Shown here piece after piece: positions 8,511 to 18,265 of a DNA stretch of 64,000 nucleotides. Both the position numbers and the translations under genes were made by a program. This DNA comes from Verrucomicrobiaceae bacterium (GTDB taxonomy: Bacteria; Verrucomicrobiota; Verrucomicrobiia; Verrucomicrobiales; Verrucomicrobiaceae), in contig JADJPW010000002.1 of assembly GCA_016713035.1 (NCBI GenBank), positions 558,001 through 622,000 of the forward strand, given 5' to 3'. Below the pieces are notes generated by a model. That model saw nothing but the letters and a program-made list of their open reading frames with translations, ran no database searches and was not told the origin of the DNA. Every line of letters starts with the position of its first letter. The stretch's first letter is position 1.

Positions 8511-10533
8511 ATGTTTCATGTCGTCGAAGATCACGAGGAAGGAGGGCGAGTGTTTGCCCAGCCGCAGCGTCCGCCGCTGGGGCCGCGCATGCACATCGCG
8601 TTTTCAGAGGATGGGCGGCTTTCGGAGTCACCACAGTTCGAGTACCGGCCGCAGCAGCAGCGCATGGCGCAGCTCGTGGGAGAGGCGCTGGACGGCAGCC
8701 ATGCGCTGGTGTGTGAGGCGGCGACGGGTGTCGGTAAATCACTCGCGTATCTGATCCCGGCGGTGACTTTTGCGCTGGAGCAGAAGCGGAAGGCCATCAT
8801 CTGCACGCATACGATCAATTTGCAGGAGCAGCTCATCTCCAAAGACATCCCGCTGGTGCAGAAGATCGTCGGCAGCTTCCACGCGGAGATTTTGAAGGGA
8901 CGCGGGAACTACCTGTGCCCCACGCGGCTGCACCGTGCCATGAGCGAGAGCGGTGACCTGTTTTCATCCTCCGAAGCGTCGGAACTAGGCCAGATCGCCG
9001 ACTGGGCTGCGCAGACAGAGGACGGCACACTCAGCGACATGGACTTTACGCCAGGTGCACGCGTGTGGTCGCTGGTGTGCAGCGAGCCACATGCCTGCAT
9101 CGCCGCGCCGTTGCCCTCCGGGCAGCCGCTGCTGGTATCAGGACACGCGCCGCCGCATGGAGAAGGCGGATGTGGTGGTGCTGAATCACACGCTGTTTTT
9201 CACGCTGCTGGCCTCGGCGGACGAAACGACCACCGAGGACTGCAATTTCCTCTTCCCACGTGATTTCGTGATCATCGACGAGGCCCACACGATCGAAAAT
9301 GTGGCCGCGAAGGCCTTTGGGCTGCACATCAGTGAATCGAACATCAAATTCGACCTCGGGCGGCTGCACAATCCGAAGTCGCGAAAGGGCTTTTTCCAGC
9401 TCGTGGGCGATAAAGACGGCATCCGTGAGGTTTTGAGCACGATCGACCTCGTGAACGACTTTTTCCGCCGTGTGGAGGCTGCGTGCAAATTCAATGCCAT
9501 GGGCCGTGAGTTCCGCGTGCGTGACCCTGAGCTGGTAGAGAACACTCTGGCCCTCCCACTCGAAAAACTGGCCAAAAGAGCCGACAAAGCCGGCGACGCT
9601 GCTCACAAGGAACACACCAAGCTGGAGCTGCATGATCTGGCCAAACGTCTGCGTGCTGTCGCAGGTGGGCTGAAGATGTATCTGGACCAAGATCAGGAAG
9701 ACCATGTCCACTGGGTGGAGCGCACGGGTCTGGAAAAGAACATCATTTCGCTCCACACCGCGCCTGTCGATGTCTCGCCGAAACTGCGGCAGATTTTTTT
9801 CGCGAGCCAAAAGGCATGCGTGTTCACCAGTGCCACTCTGGGGGTCGGTGATGACCAAAAGCTGCGTTACTTCCGCAATCGAGTCGGTGCAGAAAAAGCC
9901 CACGCGGCCTGCATCGAGAGTCCGTTCGATTTCCAGCGGCAGATGAAGCTCTATTTGTTGCAGAAGATGCCGCAGCCGAATGAGGCGGGCTATCTCGACC
10001 AACTTGGCCAGTGGATTTGCCATTTTCTCGATCTGAGCAAAGGCCGCGCCTTTGTGCTCTTCACCAGCTACAGCCAAATGACTTCGGTGGCCGACACGCT
10101 CGATGCCCATTGCGAGGAGCGCGGCTGGCGCCTGCTGGTGCAGGGCCGTGGCATGCCGCGGCACCAAATGCTGGCGGAGTTCAAAAACGACACCCACAGC
10201 GTGCTCTGCGGCACCGATAGCTTCTGGACGGGCGTGGATGTGCCTGGTGAATCCTTGAGCAATGTCATCATCACTCGTCTGCCCTTTGCCGTGCCAGATC
10301 ATCCGCTCACTGCGAGCCGCATCGAGCACCTAGAGGCCGAAGGCATGAACCCCTTCACCGAATACAGCGTGCCCGAGGCCATCCTGAAACTCCGCCAAGG
10401 CGTCGGCCGCCTGATCCGCACCGCCAAGGACCAAGGCATCTGCGCTATCCTCGACAACCGTATCCTCACGAAGCCGTATGGCCGCGCCTTTTTGGCGTCT
10501 TTGCCTGAGTGCCCGACGGAGGTGTTGGGGTGA
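8511..10533 (+). pseudogene. DinG/XPD-like ATP-dependent DNA helicase, interrupted by a single-base frameshift
   Basis: Two overlapping frames together code for one superfamily 2 iron-sulfur helicase of about 674 residues. Frame 1 (from ATG 8511) has the Q-motif-like region FEYRPQQQRMAQ, Walker A ATGVGKS and the first Fe-S cysteines (NYLCPTRL, VCSEPHAC). Frame 2, ending at 10533, continues with RRCPPGSRCWYQDTRRRMEKADVVVLNH, the DEAH box (IIDEAH), FTSATLG and the C-terminal motifs (FWTGVDVPG, RQGVGRLIR). Skipping one base near 9102-9106 (GCCGCGCCG) joins them cleanly and restores the four-cysteine cluster. This is either one inserted base or a sequencing error; all motifs are otherwise intact. 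DinG-type helicases unwind R-loops and D-loops. Confidence 0.88.
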
Positions 10534-10539
10534 AACGGA

Positions 10540-11811
10540 TCACGGAAACAGCCCGCGCATGGCTTTGGCCTCATGCACTCGCTGGATGCCGAGGCTGAGT
10601 GCCGCGAGGCGCATGCCGCACTGGCGTTTGCGACTGAAGTTGAGCGTTTGGACAAAGGACTGCTCGAGGATGCGGTAGAGCTTGCTCATCACCTCGCCTT
10701 CGTCCCAGAAGAAGCTCTGGAGATCCTGCACCCACTCGAAGTAGCTGACGATGACACCGCCAGCGTTGCAGAGAATGTCGGGGATGACGAAGATGTCGCC
10801 ACGTTGTTCGAGGATGGCATCGGCCTCGGGTGTGGTGGGGCCGTTGGCTCCTTCGGCGAGGATTTTGCAGCGGATTTGGGCGGCGTTGGTGGCATTGATC
10901 TGCCGTTCGAGGGCACAGGGGGCGAGGACGTCACAGGGGGTGAGTAAAAGCTGTTCGTTGGTGATGGCGTCTGCTCCTTCGAATCCGACGACGCTGCGGG
11001 TTTTTGCGACATGGGAGTCGAGTTTCGCGAGGTCGATTCCTTTTTCGTTGTAGAGACCACCAAAGGCGTCACTGACGGCGATAATCTTGATGCCCTGACG
11101 TGCTAGGGTGGATGCAGCGATGCTGCCGACATTGCCATAACCTTGTACGACGGCAGTGGCCGTGCTGGCGGTGATGCCGAGGGTGTCCATGGCACGAGAG
11201 ACGAGGTAGGCGACACCGCGCCCAGTGGCCTCGCGGCGACCGAGTGAGCCGCCGAGGTTGACGGGCTTCCCGGTGACGACGGCGGGGACGCAGTGGCCGC
11301 TTTGTAGCGAGTAGGTATCCATGATCCAGGCCATGGTTTGCTCATTGGTGCCCATGTCTGGCGCGGGGATGTCCACCTGCGGGCCGATGAAGGGGATCAG
11401 CTCTTGCGTGTAGCGGCGGGTGATGCGTTCGAGCTCGTTGGTGCTGCAATCTCGCGGATTGACGCAGACGCCGCCTTTGGCTCCGCCATAAGGCAGGCCA
11501 GTGAGGGCACATTTCCAGCTCATCCACATAGCGAGCGCGGCGACCTCGCCCAGAGTGACATCGGGATGAAAGCGGATGCCGCCTTTGGTGGGCCCGAGCG
11601 TGAGGTGGTGCTGCACGCGGTAGCCCATGAAGACCTCCACGCGGCCATCGTCGCGCTTCACGGGCATCGCGACGCTGAGGGCTCGTTTGGGGAGCTTCAG
11701 CCGATCACGTGCATTGTCGGGGATTTCGAGGAAATCGGCCACCAGATCGAATTGCTGGCATGCCATGCGGAAAACAGGCGAATCATAGACGTGGGGGATC
11801 GCGGTGCTCAT
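10540..11811 (-). CDS. gdhA: Glutamate dehydrogenase (Glu/Leu/Phe/Val dehydrogenase family)
   Basis: 423 residues from the ATG at 11811 (MSTAIPHVYDSP); the frame is open further upstream but family length fits this start. It catalyses reversible oxidative deamination of glutamate to 2-oxoglutarate, in the cytoplasm. Visible signatures: GPTKGGIRFHPDV, the catalytic lysine region LPYGGAKGGV, DIPAPDMGTNEQTMAWIMDTY, and the Rossmann motif VQGYGNVGS. It ends converging on the helicase gene and is divergent from the XylR-type regulator (79 bp between the starts). Cofactor preference (NAD or NADP) cannot be read safely from the sequence. Confidence 0.95.
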   Translation of the reverse strand: MSTAIPHVYDSPVFRMACQQFDLVADFLEIPDNARDRLKLPKRALSVAMPVKRDDGRVEVFMGYRVQHHLTLGPTKGGIRFHPDVTLGEVAALAMWMSWKCALTGLPYGGAKGGVCVNPRDCSTNELERITRRYTQELIPFIGPQVDIPAPDMGTNEQTMAWIMDTYSLQSGHCVPAVVTGKPVNLGGSLGRREATGRGVAYLVSRAMDTLGITASTATAVVQGYGNVGSIAASTLARQGIKIIAVSDAFGGLYNEKGIDLAKLDSHVAKTRSVVGFEGADAITNEQLLLTPCDVLAPCALERQINATNAAQIRCKILAEGANGPTTPEADAILEQRGDIFVIPDILCNAGGVIVSYFEWVQDLQSFFWDEGEVMSKLYRILEQSFVQTLNFSRKRQCGMRLAALSLGIQRVHEAKAMRGLFP

Positions 11812-11889
11812 GGTGATGGGAACTTGTGGTTGCGTGGACGATATATCAAGTGTGACGAACAGAGATCTCTGCTCCATTCGCACTTCCTC

Positions 11890-13047
11890 ATGTCGTCTGC
11901 CTCACCTAGAATACCCGAGGTCGCTATCCTCGTTGATACTTCGCGCTCTTACGGTCGCGACATCGTGCGCGGCATTCGCCGCTACGTCGCGGAGCATGGG
12001 CCGTGGTCACTCTATCTGGAGCCACGTGATCTGCGTAGCAGCTTTCCAGATTGGCTTAAAAATTGGCATGGTGATGGCATCCTCTCCCGCACTGCCGATC
12101 AGGCCCTGCTGCGCCAGCTCAAGGCGACGAAGCTGCCCGTCGTCGAGCTACGCACGACCGTTTTGAAGCATCCTTTTCCCTTTGTGGGCATGGATAACAG
12201 TGTCGTCGGCACGCGTGTGGCTGAGCACTTTCGCCATCGCGGCTTTCAGCACTTTGGCTGCGTGCTGGATGCCTCAGAGGCCTTCTTCATCGAGCGCAGT
12301 GAGCGCTTCGCTATGGCGGTGAGTCGTTTCGGTTTTGACTGCCCTATTTTTCAGTCGAAGTGCAAAAACTGGGAGCAGCATCGAGGCGCTCTCGTTACTT
12401 GGTTGCAGAGTTTGCCCAGACCCGTGGGCGTTTTCGCCGTGAATGACCAGCTCGGTTTTTGGGTGCTCGACGCCGCTCGCCGTGCCGGACTCGCCGTGCC
12501 GGAGGAGCTCGCCGTCGTCGGCGCGGAGAATGACAACATGCTTTGCGAGACCGCCTCGCCGCCGCTTTCCAGTGTGCGCTTGCGCGGTCAGACCGTCGGT
12601 TTCGATGCCGCACGGGTGCTGGATGAATGGATGGCGGGGAGGCGCATCCCCCAGCCTGATGAGAGGCATCTCCACGCCCCAGGGGACATCGTCATACGGC
12701 AGTCGAGTGACATCGTCGCTGTGGAGGATGCTCGCATCTCTGCTGCGTTGCGGTTCATCCGCCAAAACGCCGCACAAAGCCTCGATGTCACTGCTGTGGC
12801 TCGTGCCTGTGCTCTCTCGCGGAGTGTGCTGGAGCGCCGCATGAAGTCCCTCATCGGCCGCAGCCCCGGCGAGGAGATCGCTCGGCAAAAATTCGCCCTC
12901 GTCGAGCAACTGCTCACCCACACCGGCCTCACTCTCGATGCAATCGCCGCGAAGTGCGGCTTCACTCACCCGCAATACATGGCGGAGGCCTTCCGCAAAC
13001 GCACCGGCATGACGCCTGGGCAATTTCGGAAGAGGCACGTGGTTTGA
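11890..13047 (+). CDS. XylR-type transcriptional regulator (LacI-like sensor plus AraC HTH)
   Basis: 385 residues from the ATG at 11890; the longer open frame upstream runs antisense through gdhA and is not credible. The N-terminus (residues 10-270) is a periplasmic-binding-protein-like sugar sensor (VAILVDTSRSYGRDIVRGIRRY, FVGMDNSVVGTRVAEHF, VVGAENDNMLCE). The C-terminal about 110 residues are an AraC double helix-turn-helix (SLDVTAVARACALSRSVLERRMKSLIGRSPGEEI, then LTLDAIAAKCGF). Length and order match E. coli XylR (392 residues). It sits upstream of a sugar-isomerase-like gene and an oxidoreductase/cytochrome run that it may control; the effector is not identifiable. Confidence 0.9.
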   Translation: MSSASPRIPEVAILVDTSRSYGRDIVRGIRRYVAEHGPWSLYLEPRDLRSSFPDWLKNWHGDGILSRTADQALLRQLKATKLPVVELRTTVLKHPFPFVGMDNSVVGTRVAEHFRHRGFQHFGCVLDASEAFFIERSERFAMAVSRFGFDCPIFQSKCKNWEQHRGALVTWLQSLPRPVGVFAVNDQLGFWVLDAARRAGLAVPEELAVVGAENDNMLCETASPPLSSVRLRGQTVGFDAARVLDEWMAGRRIPQPDERHLHAPGDIVIRQSSDIVAVEDARISAALRFIRQNAAQSLDVTAVARACALSRSVLERRMKSLIGRSPGEEIARQKFALVEQLLTHTGLTLDAIAAKCGFTHPQYMAEAFRKRTGMTPGQFRKRHVV

Positions 13048-13237
13048 TAGTGCACCAGCGCCGCGTGGCTCCACGCATGGGCATCCAGCGCACGCACAGC
13101 TTTTAAACAAGCCTCTCACCGAGACTGCCGCATCATAAGCCCGCAGGTAAATGCATCTTCGCCGCCGCCGCAAAACCTGAAACACCGTGCCCAAAGTCTG
13201 AATGAAGCGGTGGATCTTCCGGCGTTTAATCCACCAC

Positions 13238-14142
13238 ATGAACCGCCGTCATTTTCTCCAATCCATCGCCGCTGCCGCCACCGCACCTGCTTTCGCCGCT
13301 GAGACGCCGTGGAAGCTGAATTACATGCTCGCCTCCTCCATGTATGGCAGCCTCTCGCTCGCGGAAATCCTGCCAGAGGTGAAAAAAGGCGGTGCCACAG
13401 CCATCGAGCTCTGGCCGAAAAAGCACGGCACGCAGCGTGAGGAGCTCGATACCATCGGCCACGACAAATTTGCCGCCATGCTCCACGAACACGGCGTCGG
13501 TTTCGGTGGCAGCACCCGCTACGACCTCGGCCCCTTCAAGCTCAGTGAAGAAATCGCGCTCGTGAAGAAGCTCGGAGGCTCCTTCATCGTCACTGGTGGC
13601 GCTGGAGACTGGAAGGGACTCTCTCCAGAGCGGCTCAAAGCCAATGTGAAGGACTTTGCGGAAAAAATGAAGCCCCACGCGGCACTCGCTGCCCAGAACG
13701 GCGTCAGCATCGGCATCGAGAACCACATCAACAATCTCATCGACACGCCAGATAGCCTGCGATGGCTCGCGGACTTCATCCGTGACACACCGGGCATCGG
13801 TATCGCCCTCGCTCCCTACCATCTGCCGCAGGACACCGCGCTGCTCAGTGATCTCATCAAGCACATCGACCAGAAAATGACCTCTTCTACGCCTGGGAGC
13901 ACGGCAAAGGATGCATGAAGCCCATGCCCAAAGCGGAAGAACTCCAGCAACTCCCCGGCAAAGGCCCGCTCGACTGGAAACCGCTCCTCCAGGCTCTCAA
14001 AGCCATCCAATTCACCGGCCCCACGGAAATCTTCATGCATCCCACCCCGCGTGGCATCCCCATCATGCCCACCGCCGCAGAATCGACCGCAGAGATTGCC
14101 AAAGCGAAAAGCCATCTCGACACCATCGTCGCCACTCTTTAA
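13238..14142 (+). pseudogene. Sugar phosphate isomerase/epimerase (TIM barrel) with Tat signal, frameshifted
   Basis: The start at ATG 13238 gives a Tat-like leader (NRRHFLQSIAAAATAPAFA). The xylose-isomerase-like barrel follows (LAEILPEVKKGGATAIELWPKK, GVSIGIENHINNLIDTP). At about 13878 the frame breaks: the first frame carries on into nonsense and stops at 13918, while the -1 frame resumes exactly with DLFYAWEHGKGCMKPMPKAEE and runs to 14142. One missing base after CAGAAAAT would restore a roughly 300-residue protein. It is upstream of a DJ-1 family gene with the same kind of defect. True mutation and assembly error cannot be told apart here. Confidence 0.82.
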
Positions 14143-14177
14143 TCCACACACTCATACTCTTCCCCCCATCACAACAA

Positions 14178-14752
14178 ATGCCTGAAGCCAAAGTCCTCCT
14201 CATCGTCGGTGACGCCACCGAGACCGTCGATACGCTCTACCCATTCTACCGCCTCATTGAGGCGGCTACAAGCCTGTCGTCGCTGCGCCGGAAAAGCGGA
14301 AATACCAGATGGTGCTGCATGAGATCAAACCCGGCTGGACCATCACCAAAGAGTGGGAAGGCTATAGCATCGACGCCGACATCGCCTTCAAAGACATCAA
14401 GCCTGAGGAATACGTCGGCATCTTTTTCAGTGGTGGTCGTGCACCCGAGTACATCCGCGAGGACGCCGATCTACTGCGCATCACCAAGTGGTTCTGGGAA
14501 AACAAAAAGCCCTGCGCCAGCGTCTGCCACGGCGTGGAGATCCCCGCCCGTGCCGACATCGTCAAAGGCCTGCGCATGGCCACTGTCGCGAAATGCAAAT
14601 TCGACCTCGAAATCTGCGGTGGCATCTATGTGAATGAACCCTGCGTCATCGACCAGCACATGTACAGCGGACGCACGTATCATGATTCTGGCCACTTCAT
14701 CGGGCCGTGGATCAAGGCGCTGGATGCAGAGCGTGCTAAAATGGGACTCTGA
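14178..14752 (+). pseudogene. DJ-1/PfpI family protein, frameshifted
   Basis: The first frame starts at ATG 14178 (MPEAKVLLIVGDATETVDTLYPFYRLIE). The second frame resumes with GYKPVVAAPEKRKYQMVLHE and ends at 14752. One missing base near 14263 (GAGGC-GGCTAC) joins them into about 192 residues. The family nucleophile elbow is present as ASVCHGVEIPARAD (Cys followed by His), and the YVGIFFSGGRAPEYIR segment matches the family. DJ-1/PfpI members act as glyoxalase- or amidase-like stress or metabolic enzymes; the activity here is unknown. The stop is only 4 bases from the start of the next gene, so it is part of the same transcript. Confidence 0.82.
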
Positions 14753-14756
14753 AATC

Positions 14757-16829
14757 ATGAGAGTAGCCTCCATCTCTAAAACGATCGTGCTGATGGGCCT
14801 TATCGGCTTCATGCATCGCGGTAGTGATGCCCATCCACTCCAGGCAGAGCCTATCAATCACGCCTACGTCTTCACCTTCGACCAATTCCATCTGGCCGTA
14901 GATCCAGATGAGCATCTCGTGAATGGTGGCCTGCTTTTGATGGCTGAGCTGAACTGCACCGCCTGTCATGCCGTGCCAAAAGCCTGGCAAGAGAGACTAA
15001 AGCCGAAGCCAGCGCCCGATCTGAGCGCCGTCGGATCGCGACTGGATGAGGACACCCTCTGGCTCATGATCCGTAGCCCGCAGCATCGGAAAAAAGGCAC
15101 GCAGATGCCAGGTCTCTTCGCTGGAGAGGAAGGCGATGAAGAGAAAGCGGAAGCACTGGTCGAGTACCTCAGCTCCTTGAAGCCCGAAACGCAAAAAAAA
15201 ATGCCCGCTGGCGATGCCGAGCGCGGTAAAGGCCTCTACCACAAAGTTGGCTGTGTGGCCTGCCATGAGCCCGCGCTCGATGTGCGGCCTCCGAAAGTGC
15301 CTGCTGATGCCGAAATCGAAAAACCCGGCAATGGCTCCGTGCCCATCGCACTCGCGGATGCGTATGAATTCAATGCATTGGCCGCTTTCCTCAAAAACCC
15401 GCTCCACACCCGCCCCGCAGGCCGCATGCCTGACATGCGCCTCAGTGAGCAGGAGGCTGCTGACATCGCCGCCTACCTCCACACGGGTCGTGTGGCCGAA
15501 AAAGCCACGGCGCGTGCTGCGCTGAAGATTCCGCCCCAGGGCATCGAAAAAGGCAAAGCACTCTTTGAAAGCATGAACTGCGTCGCGTGCCATCAAATGG
15601 GCACTGCCAGCCCTCTGCGACCGATTCAAAACCCCAGCATCGGCTGCCTCGATGAAAAGCAGCCCACTGGCACTCCGCGCTTTGATTTGAATGAGCTGCA
15701 AAAAAAGGCTCTGCGCCTCGCTCTTGCCGAAATCCAAAAACCAGCCCCTCAACTCACCGCACAGCAGCAGATTGATTGGCAGATGAGCCGCCTGAACTGT
15801 TACGCATGCCATGACCGCGATGGCAAAGGCGGGCCCGAAGATCCGCGAGCACAGTTTTTCGGTGTGAACGATGCCACTGCCGAATCGCTCGGCGAATTGG
15901 CTCATTTGCCGCCGAATCTCGACAAAGTCGGTCGCAAGCTCACGCGGGGTTGGTTTGAAAAAATCCTCTGGGGCCAAAATGGCAGCGTGCGGCCCTACAT
16001 GGACACACGCATGCCGAATTTCGGCCAAGCGCAGACCGAAATGCTCATCAGCACTTTCCAGGAAGCGGACAAACTCGATAAACCTGTGCAGATCGACATC
16101 AGTGGCCTCGAAAAGCACCATCGTGCTGAGCTCGGTCGCAAGCTGCTGGGCTCCACGGGGCTCGCCTGCGTCGCCTGCCACGGCCTGAAGGAGCGCAAAT
16201 CGCTGGGGCCACCTGTCATCCGTCTCACGCACACGGTGGAGCGGCTCCAGCCAGAGTATTTTAAAGAGCTGCTGCTCAACCCCCAAGTCACGCAACCCGG
16301 CACCGTCATGCCGCCGATGTTTGTAGGCCGCAAAACGGCTGACAAAGACATCGAGAGCCTCTGGACCTACCTGCGAGAGGTGGAAGGCCAGCCTCTGCCG
16401 GAGGGACTCATGTCCGCAGAGGACTTTGAACTCAAACCCACGGTCAAACCCATCGTCTTTCGCAGCTTTATCGAAGGCGTCGGCACGCATGCCATCGGTG
16501 TCGGCTTCCCAGGGGGCCTGAATGCCGCCTTTGACGCTAAAACCGCCCGGTGGGCCATCGTGTGGAAAGGCCGCTTCCTCGATGCCATGAGCAACTGGCA
16601 AGACCGCGCCATGCCGCCCATCAAACCGCTGGGCACCGACATCAAAACACTGCCGGATGCAGCGCCGCGAGTCTTCCAGGGTTACAAGCTCGGTAAAGAT
16701 GGCGTTCCCACCTTCCTCTACCGCGAAAACGGCCAACAAGTCGAGGACACCCTTCGTCCGAGAAAGAACGGCTTCGAGCACATCATCCAAACCAACGGCC
16801 AAGAAACCAAGGAGGTCGTGTCATGGTAA
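14757..16829 (+). CDS. Penta-haem c-type cytochrome, exported
   Basis: The start at 14757 (MRVASISKTIVLMGLIGF) gives a signal peptide; a longer frame from 14634 lies in the previous gene. The product is 690 residues with five CxxCH haem sites (CTACH, two CVACH in the first half, CYACH and a final CVACH), each in a cytochrome c-like fold with downstream Met-containing RMPDM or TRMPNF segments. The repeated cytochrome c modules fit a periplasmic electron-transfer protein. Its last 7 bases overlap the start of the propeller dehydrogenase gene, suggesting the two proteins form an oxidoreductase/acceptor pair. The substrate is unknown. Confidence 0.9.
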   Translation: MRVASISKTIVLMGLIGFMHRGSDAHPLQAEPINHAYVFTFDQFHLAVDPDEHLVNGGLLLMAELNCTACHAVPKAWQERLKPKPAPDLSAVGSRLDEDTLWLMIRSPQHRKKGTQMPGLFAGEEGDEEKAEALVEYLSSLKPETQKKMPAGDAERGKGLYHKVGCVACHEPALDVRPPKVPADAEIEKPGNGSVPIALADAYEFNALAAFLKNPLHTRPAGRMPDMRLSEQEAADIAAYLHTGRVAEKATARAALKIPPQGIEKGKALFESMNCVACHQMGTASPLRPIQNPSIGCLDEKQPTGTPRFDLNELQKKALRLALAEIQKPAPQLTAQQQIDWQMSRLNCYACHDRDGKGGPEDPRAQFFGVNDATAESLGELAHLPPNLDKVGRKLTRGWFEKILWGQNGSVRPYMDTRMPNFGQAQTEMLISTFQEADKLDKPVQIDISGLEKHHRAELGRKLLGSTGLACVACHGLKERKSLGPPVIRLTHTVERLQPEYFKELLLNPQVTQPGTVMPPMFVGRKTADKDIESLWTYLREVEGQPLPEGLMSAEDFELKPTVKPIVFRSFIEGVGTHAIGVGFPGGLNAAFDAKTARWAIVWKGRFLDAMSNWQDRAMPPIKPLGTDIKTLPDAAPRVFQGYKLGKDGVPTFLYRENGQQVEDTLRPRKNGFEHIIQTNGQETKEVVSW

Positions 16830-18259
16830 AATCCATTTTCAGTTCTCAGTTTTCCGTTCTCAGTTTTCAGTTCCTCGCAGCGGCCTCTTTGCTCGCTCAA
16901 TCCCCGTCCGACTACTACCGCATCGAGACCTACGACCTGCCTCAAGGCGTGAATTTCGAAGCCAGCGGCCTGGCGGTGCTTCCAAGTGGCAAGCTGGCCG
17001 TCGCCTTGCGCAAAGGTGAAGTTTGGGTTGAAGGCGAAAAGGGCTTCCAGCGCTTTGCGAGTGGCATGCATGAGATTCTGGGCCTCGCGTATCATGATGG
17101 AGCGCTCTATGCCACGCAGCGTGCGGAAGTGACCAAAATCCGTGACACAGATGGTGATGGCGTAGCGGATGAATACCTCGCCGCAGCGGCGGGCTGGGGC
17201 GTGTCCGGTGCTTACCATGAGTATGCTTATGGGCCGGTGTTTGATGCCGCAGGGAATCTCTATACCTCGCTGAATTGCAGCATGGGCAAAGCCATGGTCA
17301 AAGAGGACACGCTCTGGCGTGGCTGGGTGGTGCGCACATCTCCAGAGGGCAAACTAGAGCCGTGGTGCGCGGGATTCCGTAGCCCCTGCGGCATCGGTCA
17401 GGATGCAGATGGCGAAATCTTCGTCACTGACCAGCAAGGCAACTGGATGCCCACCACGCCGCTGTTTCACATCCACAAAGGTGCTTACTTTTCGCACGCC
17501 GACTCCATCCCCGATGCGATGCGACCCGATTCACCGGTGAAAATCGCCGCGAAGCAACCTGAAGGCATCACCGTGGCCGAAGCGATGAAAAAAGTGCGCG
17601 GATACACGCCGCCTGCGGTTTGGCTGCCGTATGTGAAAATGGGCCAAAGCGGCACCGGCATCACCTGTGACCGCAGTGGCGGAAAATTCGGTCCTTTTGA
17701 GAAACAGCTCTTCCTCGGCGAATTCGTGCTCAGTGGTGTGAATCGCGTTTTCCTCGAAAAAGTAGGCGGAGAGTTCCAGGGAGCCTGTTTTCCCTTCATC
17801 GACGGTCTGCAATGCGCCGCACTGGCCCTGACGACGCTGCCGGACGGCTCGCTCATCGTCGGTGAGTCGAATCGTGGCTGGAACAGCAAAGGCAATCGTC
17901 CCTTTGGCCTGCAAAAGATCGTGTGGTCGAAAAAGACACCACTGGATGTTCAGAAGCTCGAACTCACCGAAACCGGCTTCCGCTTCACCTTCACCCTGCC
18001 GGTGCAGTCCGTCGGCACACTCACCGGCCAGAGCTATACCTATCCCTTTCAAAGCAAATACGGCGGCGAAGAACTCGACGCCAAGCCACTGCAAATCACC
18101 ACAACGAAGTTGAGTGAAGACGGACGGACTCTCGAAGTCACCATCGCCAAGCTCCGTGAGGGCTACGTGCATGAGTTTGAGCTGCCAGAGCTCAAAGCGA
18201 AGGACGGCACGCCGCTGTGGCACCGCATGGCGTATTACACGCTGAATCGCCGGAAATAG
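16823..18259 (+). CDS. Exported beta-propeller dehydrogenase-like protein (PVC type)
   Basis: 478 residues. The ATG lies inside the preceding stop region (ATGGTAA), so translation is coupled. The signal peptide is unusual, encoded by a repeated CAGTTCTCAGTTTTC motif (FSSQFSVLSFQFLAAASLLAQ). The mature part is a propeller like those in PVC 'membrane-bound dehydrogenase' and soluble glucose dehydrogenase relatives: GLAVLPSGKLAVALRKGEVW, IRDTDGDGVADEY (a Ca-binding-like loop), FRSPCGIGQDADGEIFVTDQQGNW, LTTLPDGSLIVGESNRGW. A C-terminal beta domain follows. It probably oxidises a sugar or alcohol in the periplasm and passes electrons to the adjacent cytochrome; this is inferred from context. Confidence 0.82.
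   Translation: MVKSIFSSQFSVLSFQFLAAASLLAQSPSDYYRIETYDLPQGVNFEASGLAVLPSGKLAVALRKGEVWVEGEKGFQRFASGMHEILGLAYHDGALYATQRAEVTKIRDTDGDGVADEYLAAAAGWGVSGAYHEYAYGPVFDAAGNLYTSLNCSMGKAMVKEDTLWRGWVVRTSPEGKLEPWCAGFRSPCGIGQDADGEIFVTDQQGNWMPTTPLFHIHKGAYFSHADSIPDAMRPDSPVKIAAKQPEGITVAEAMKKVRGYTPPAVWLPYVKMGQSGTGITCDRSGGKFGPFEKQLFLGEFVLSGVNRVFLEKVGGEFQGACFPFIDGLQCAALALTTLPDGSLIVGESNRGWNSKGNRPFGLQKIVWSKKTPLDVQKLELTETGFRFTFTLPVQSVGTLTGQSYTYPFQSKYGGEELDAKPLQITTTKLSEDGRTLEVTIAKLREGYVHEFELPELKAKDGTPLWHRMAYYTLNRRK
16836..16876 (+). repeat. Short CAGTTCTCAGTTTTC-type direct repeats within the signal peptide
   Basis: The stretch is built from repeats of CAGTT(C/T)TC(A/C), giving a Ser/Phe/Gln-rich leader. It looks like a low-complexity or dispersed repeat captured at the 5' end of the gene rather than conserved coding sequence. 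Confidence 0.5.
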
Positions 18260-18265
18260 CGCAGA

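Noticed and set aside
9046..10329. 427-residue minus-strand open frame inside the helicase
   Set aside because: It is the antisense of well-conserved helicase motifs in a GC-rich gene.
11338..11889. Upstream extension of the XylR-type regulator
   Set aside because: Lies antisense over glutamate dehydrogenase; the ATG at 11890 gives the normal family length.
14997..16802. 601-residue minus-strand open frame in the cytochrome gene
   Set aside because: Antisense of five CxxCH haem motifs; no recognisable protein features.
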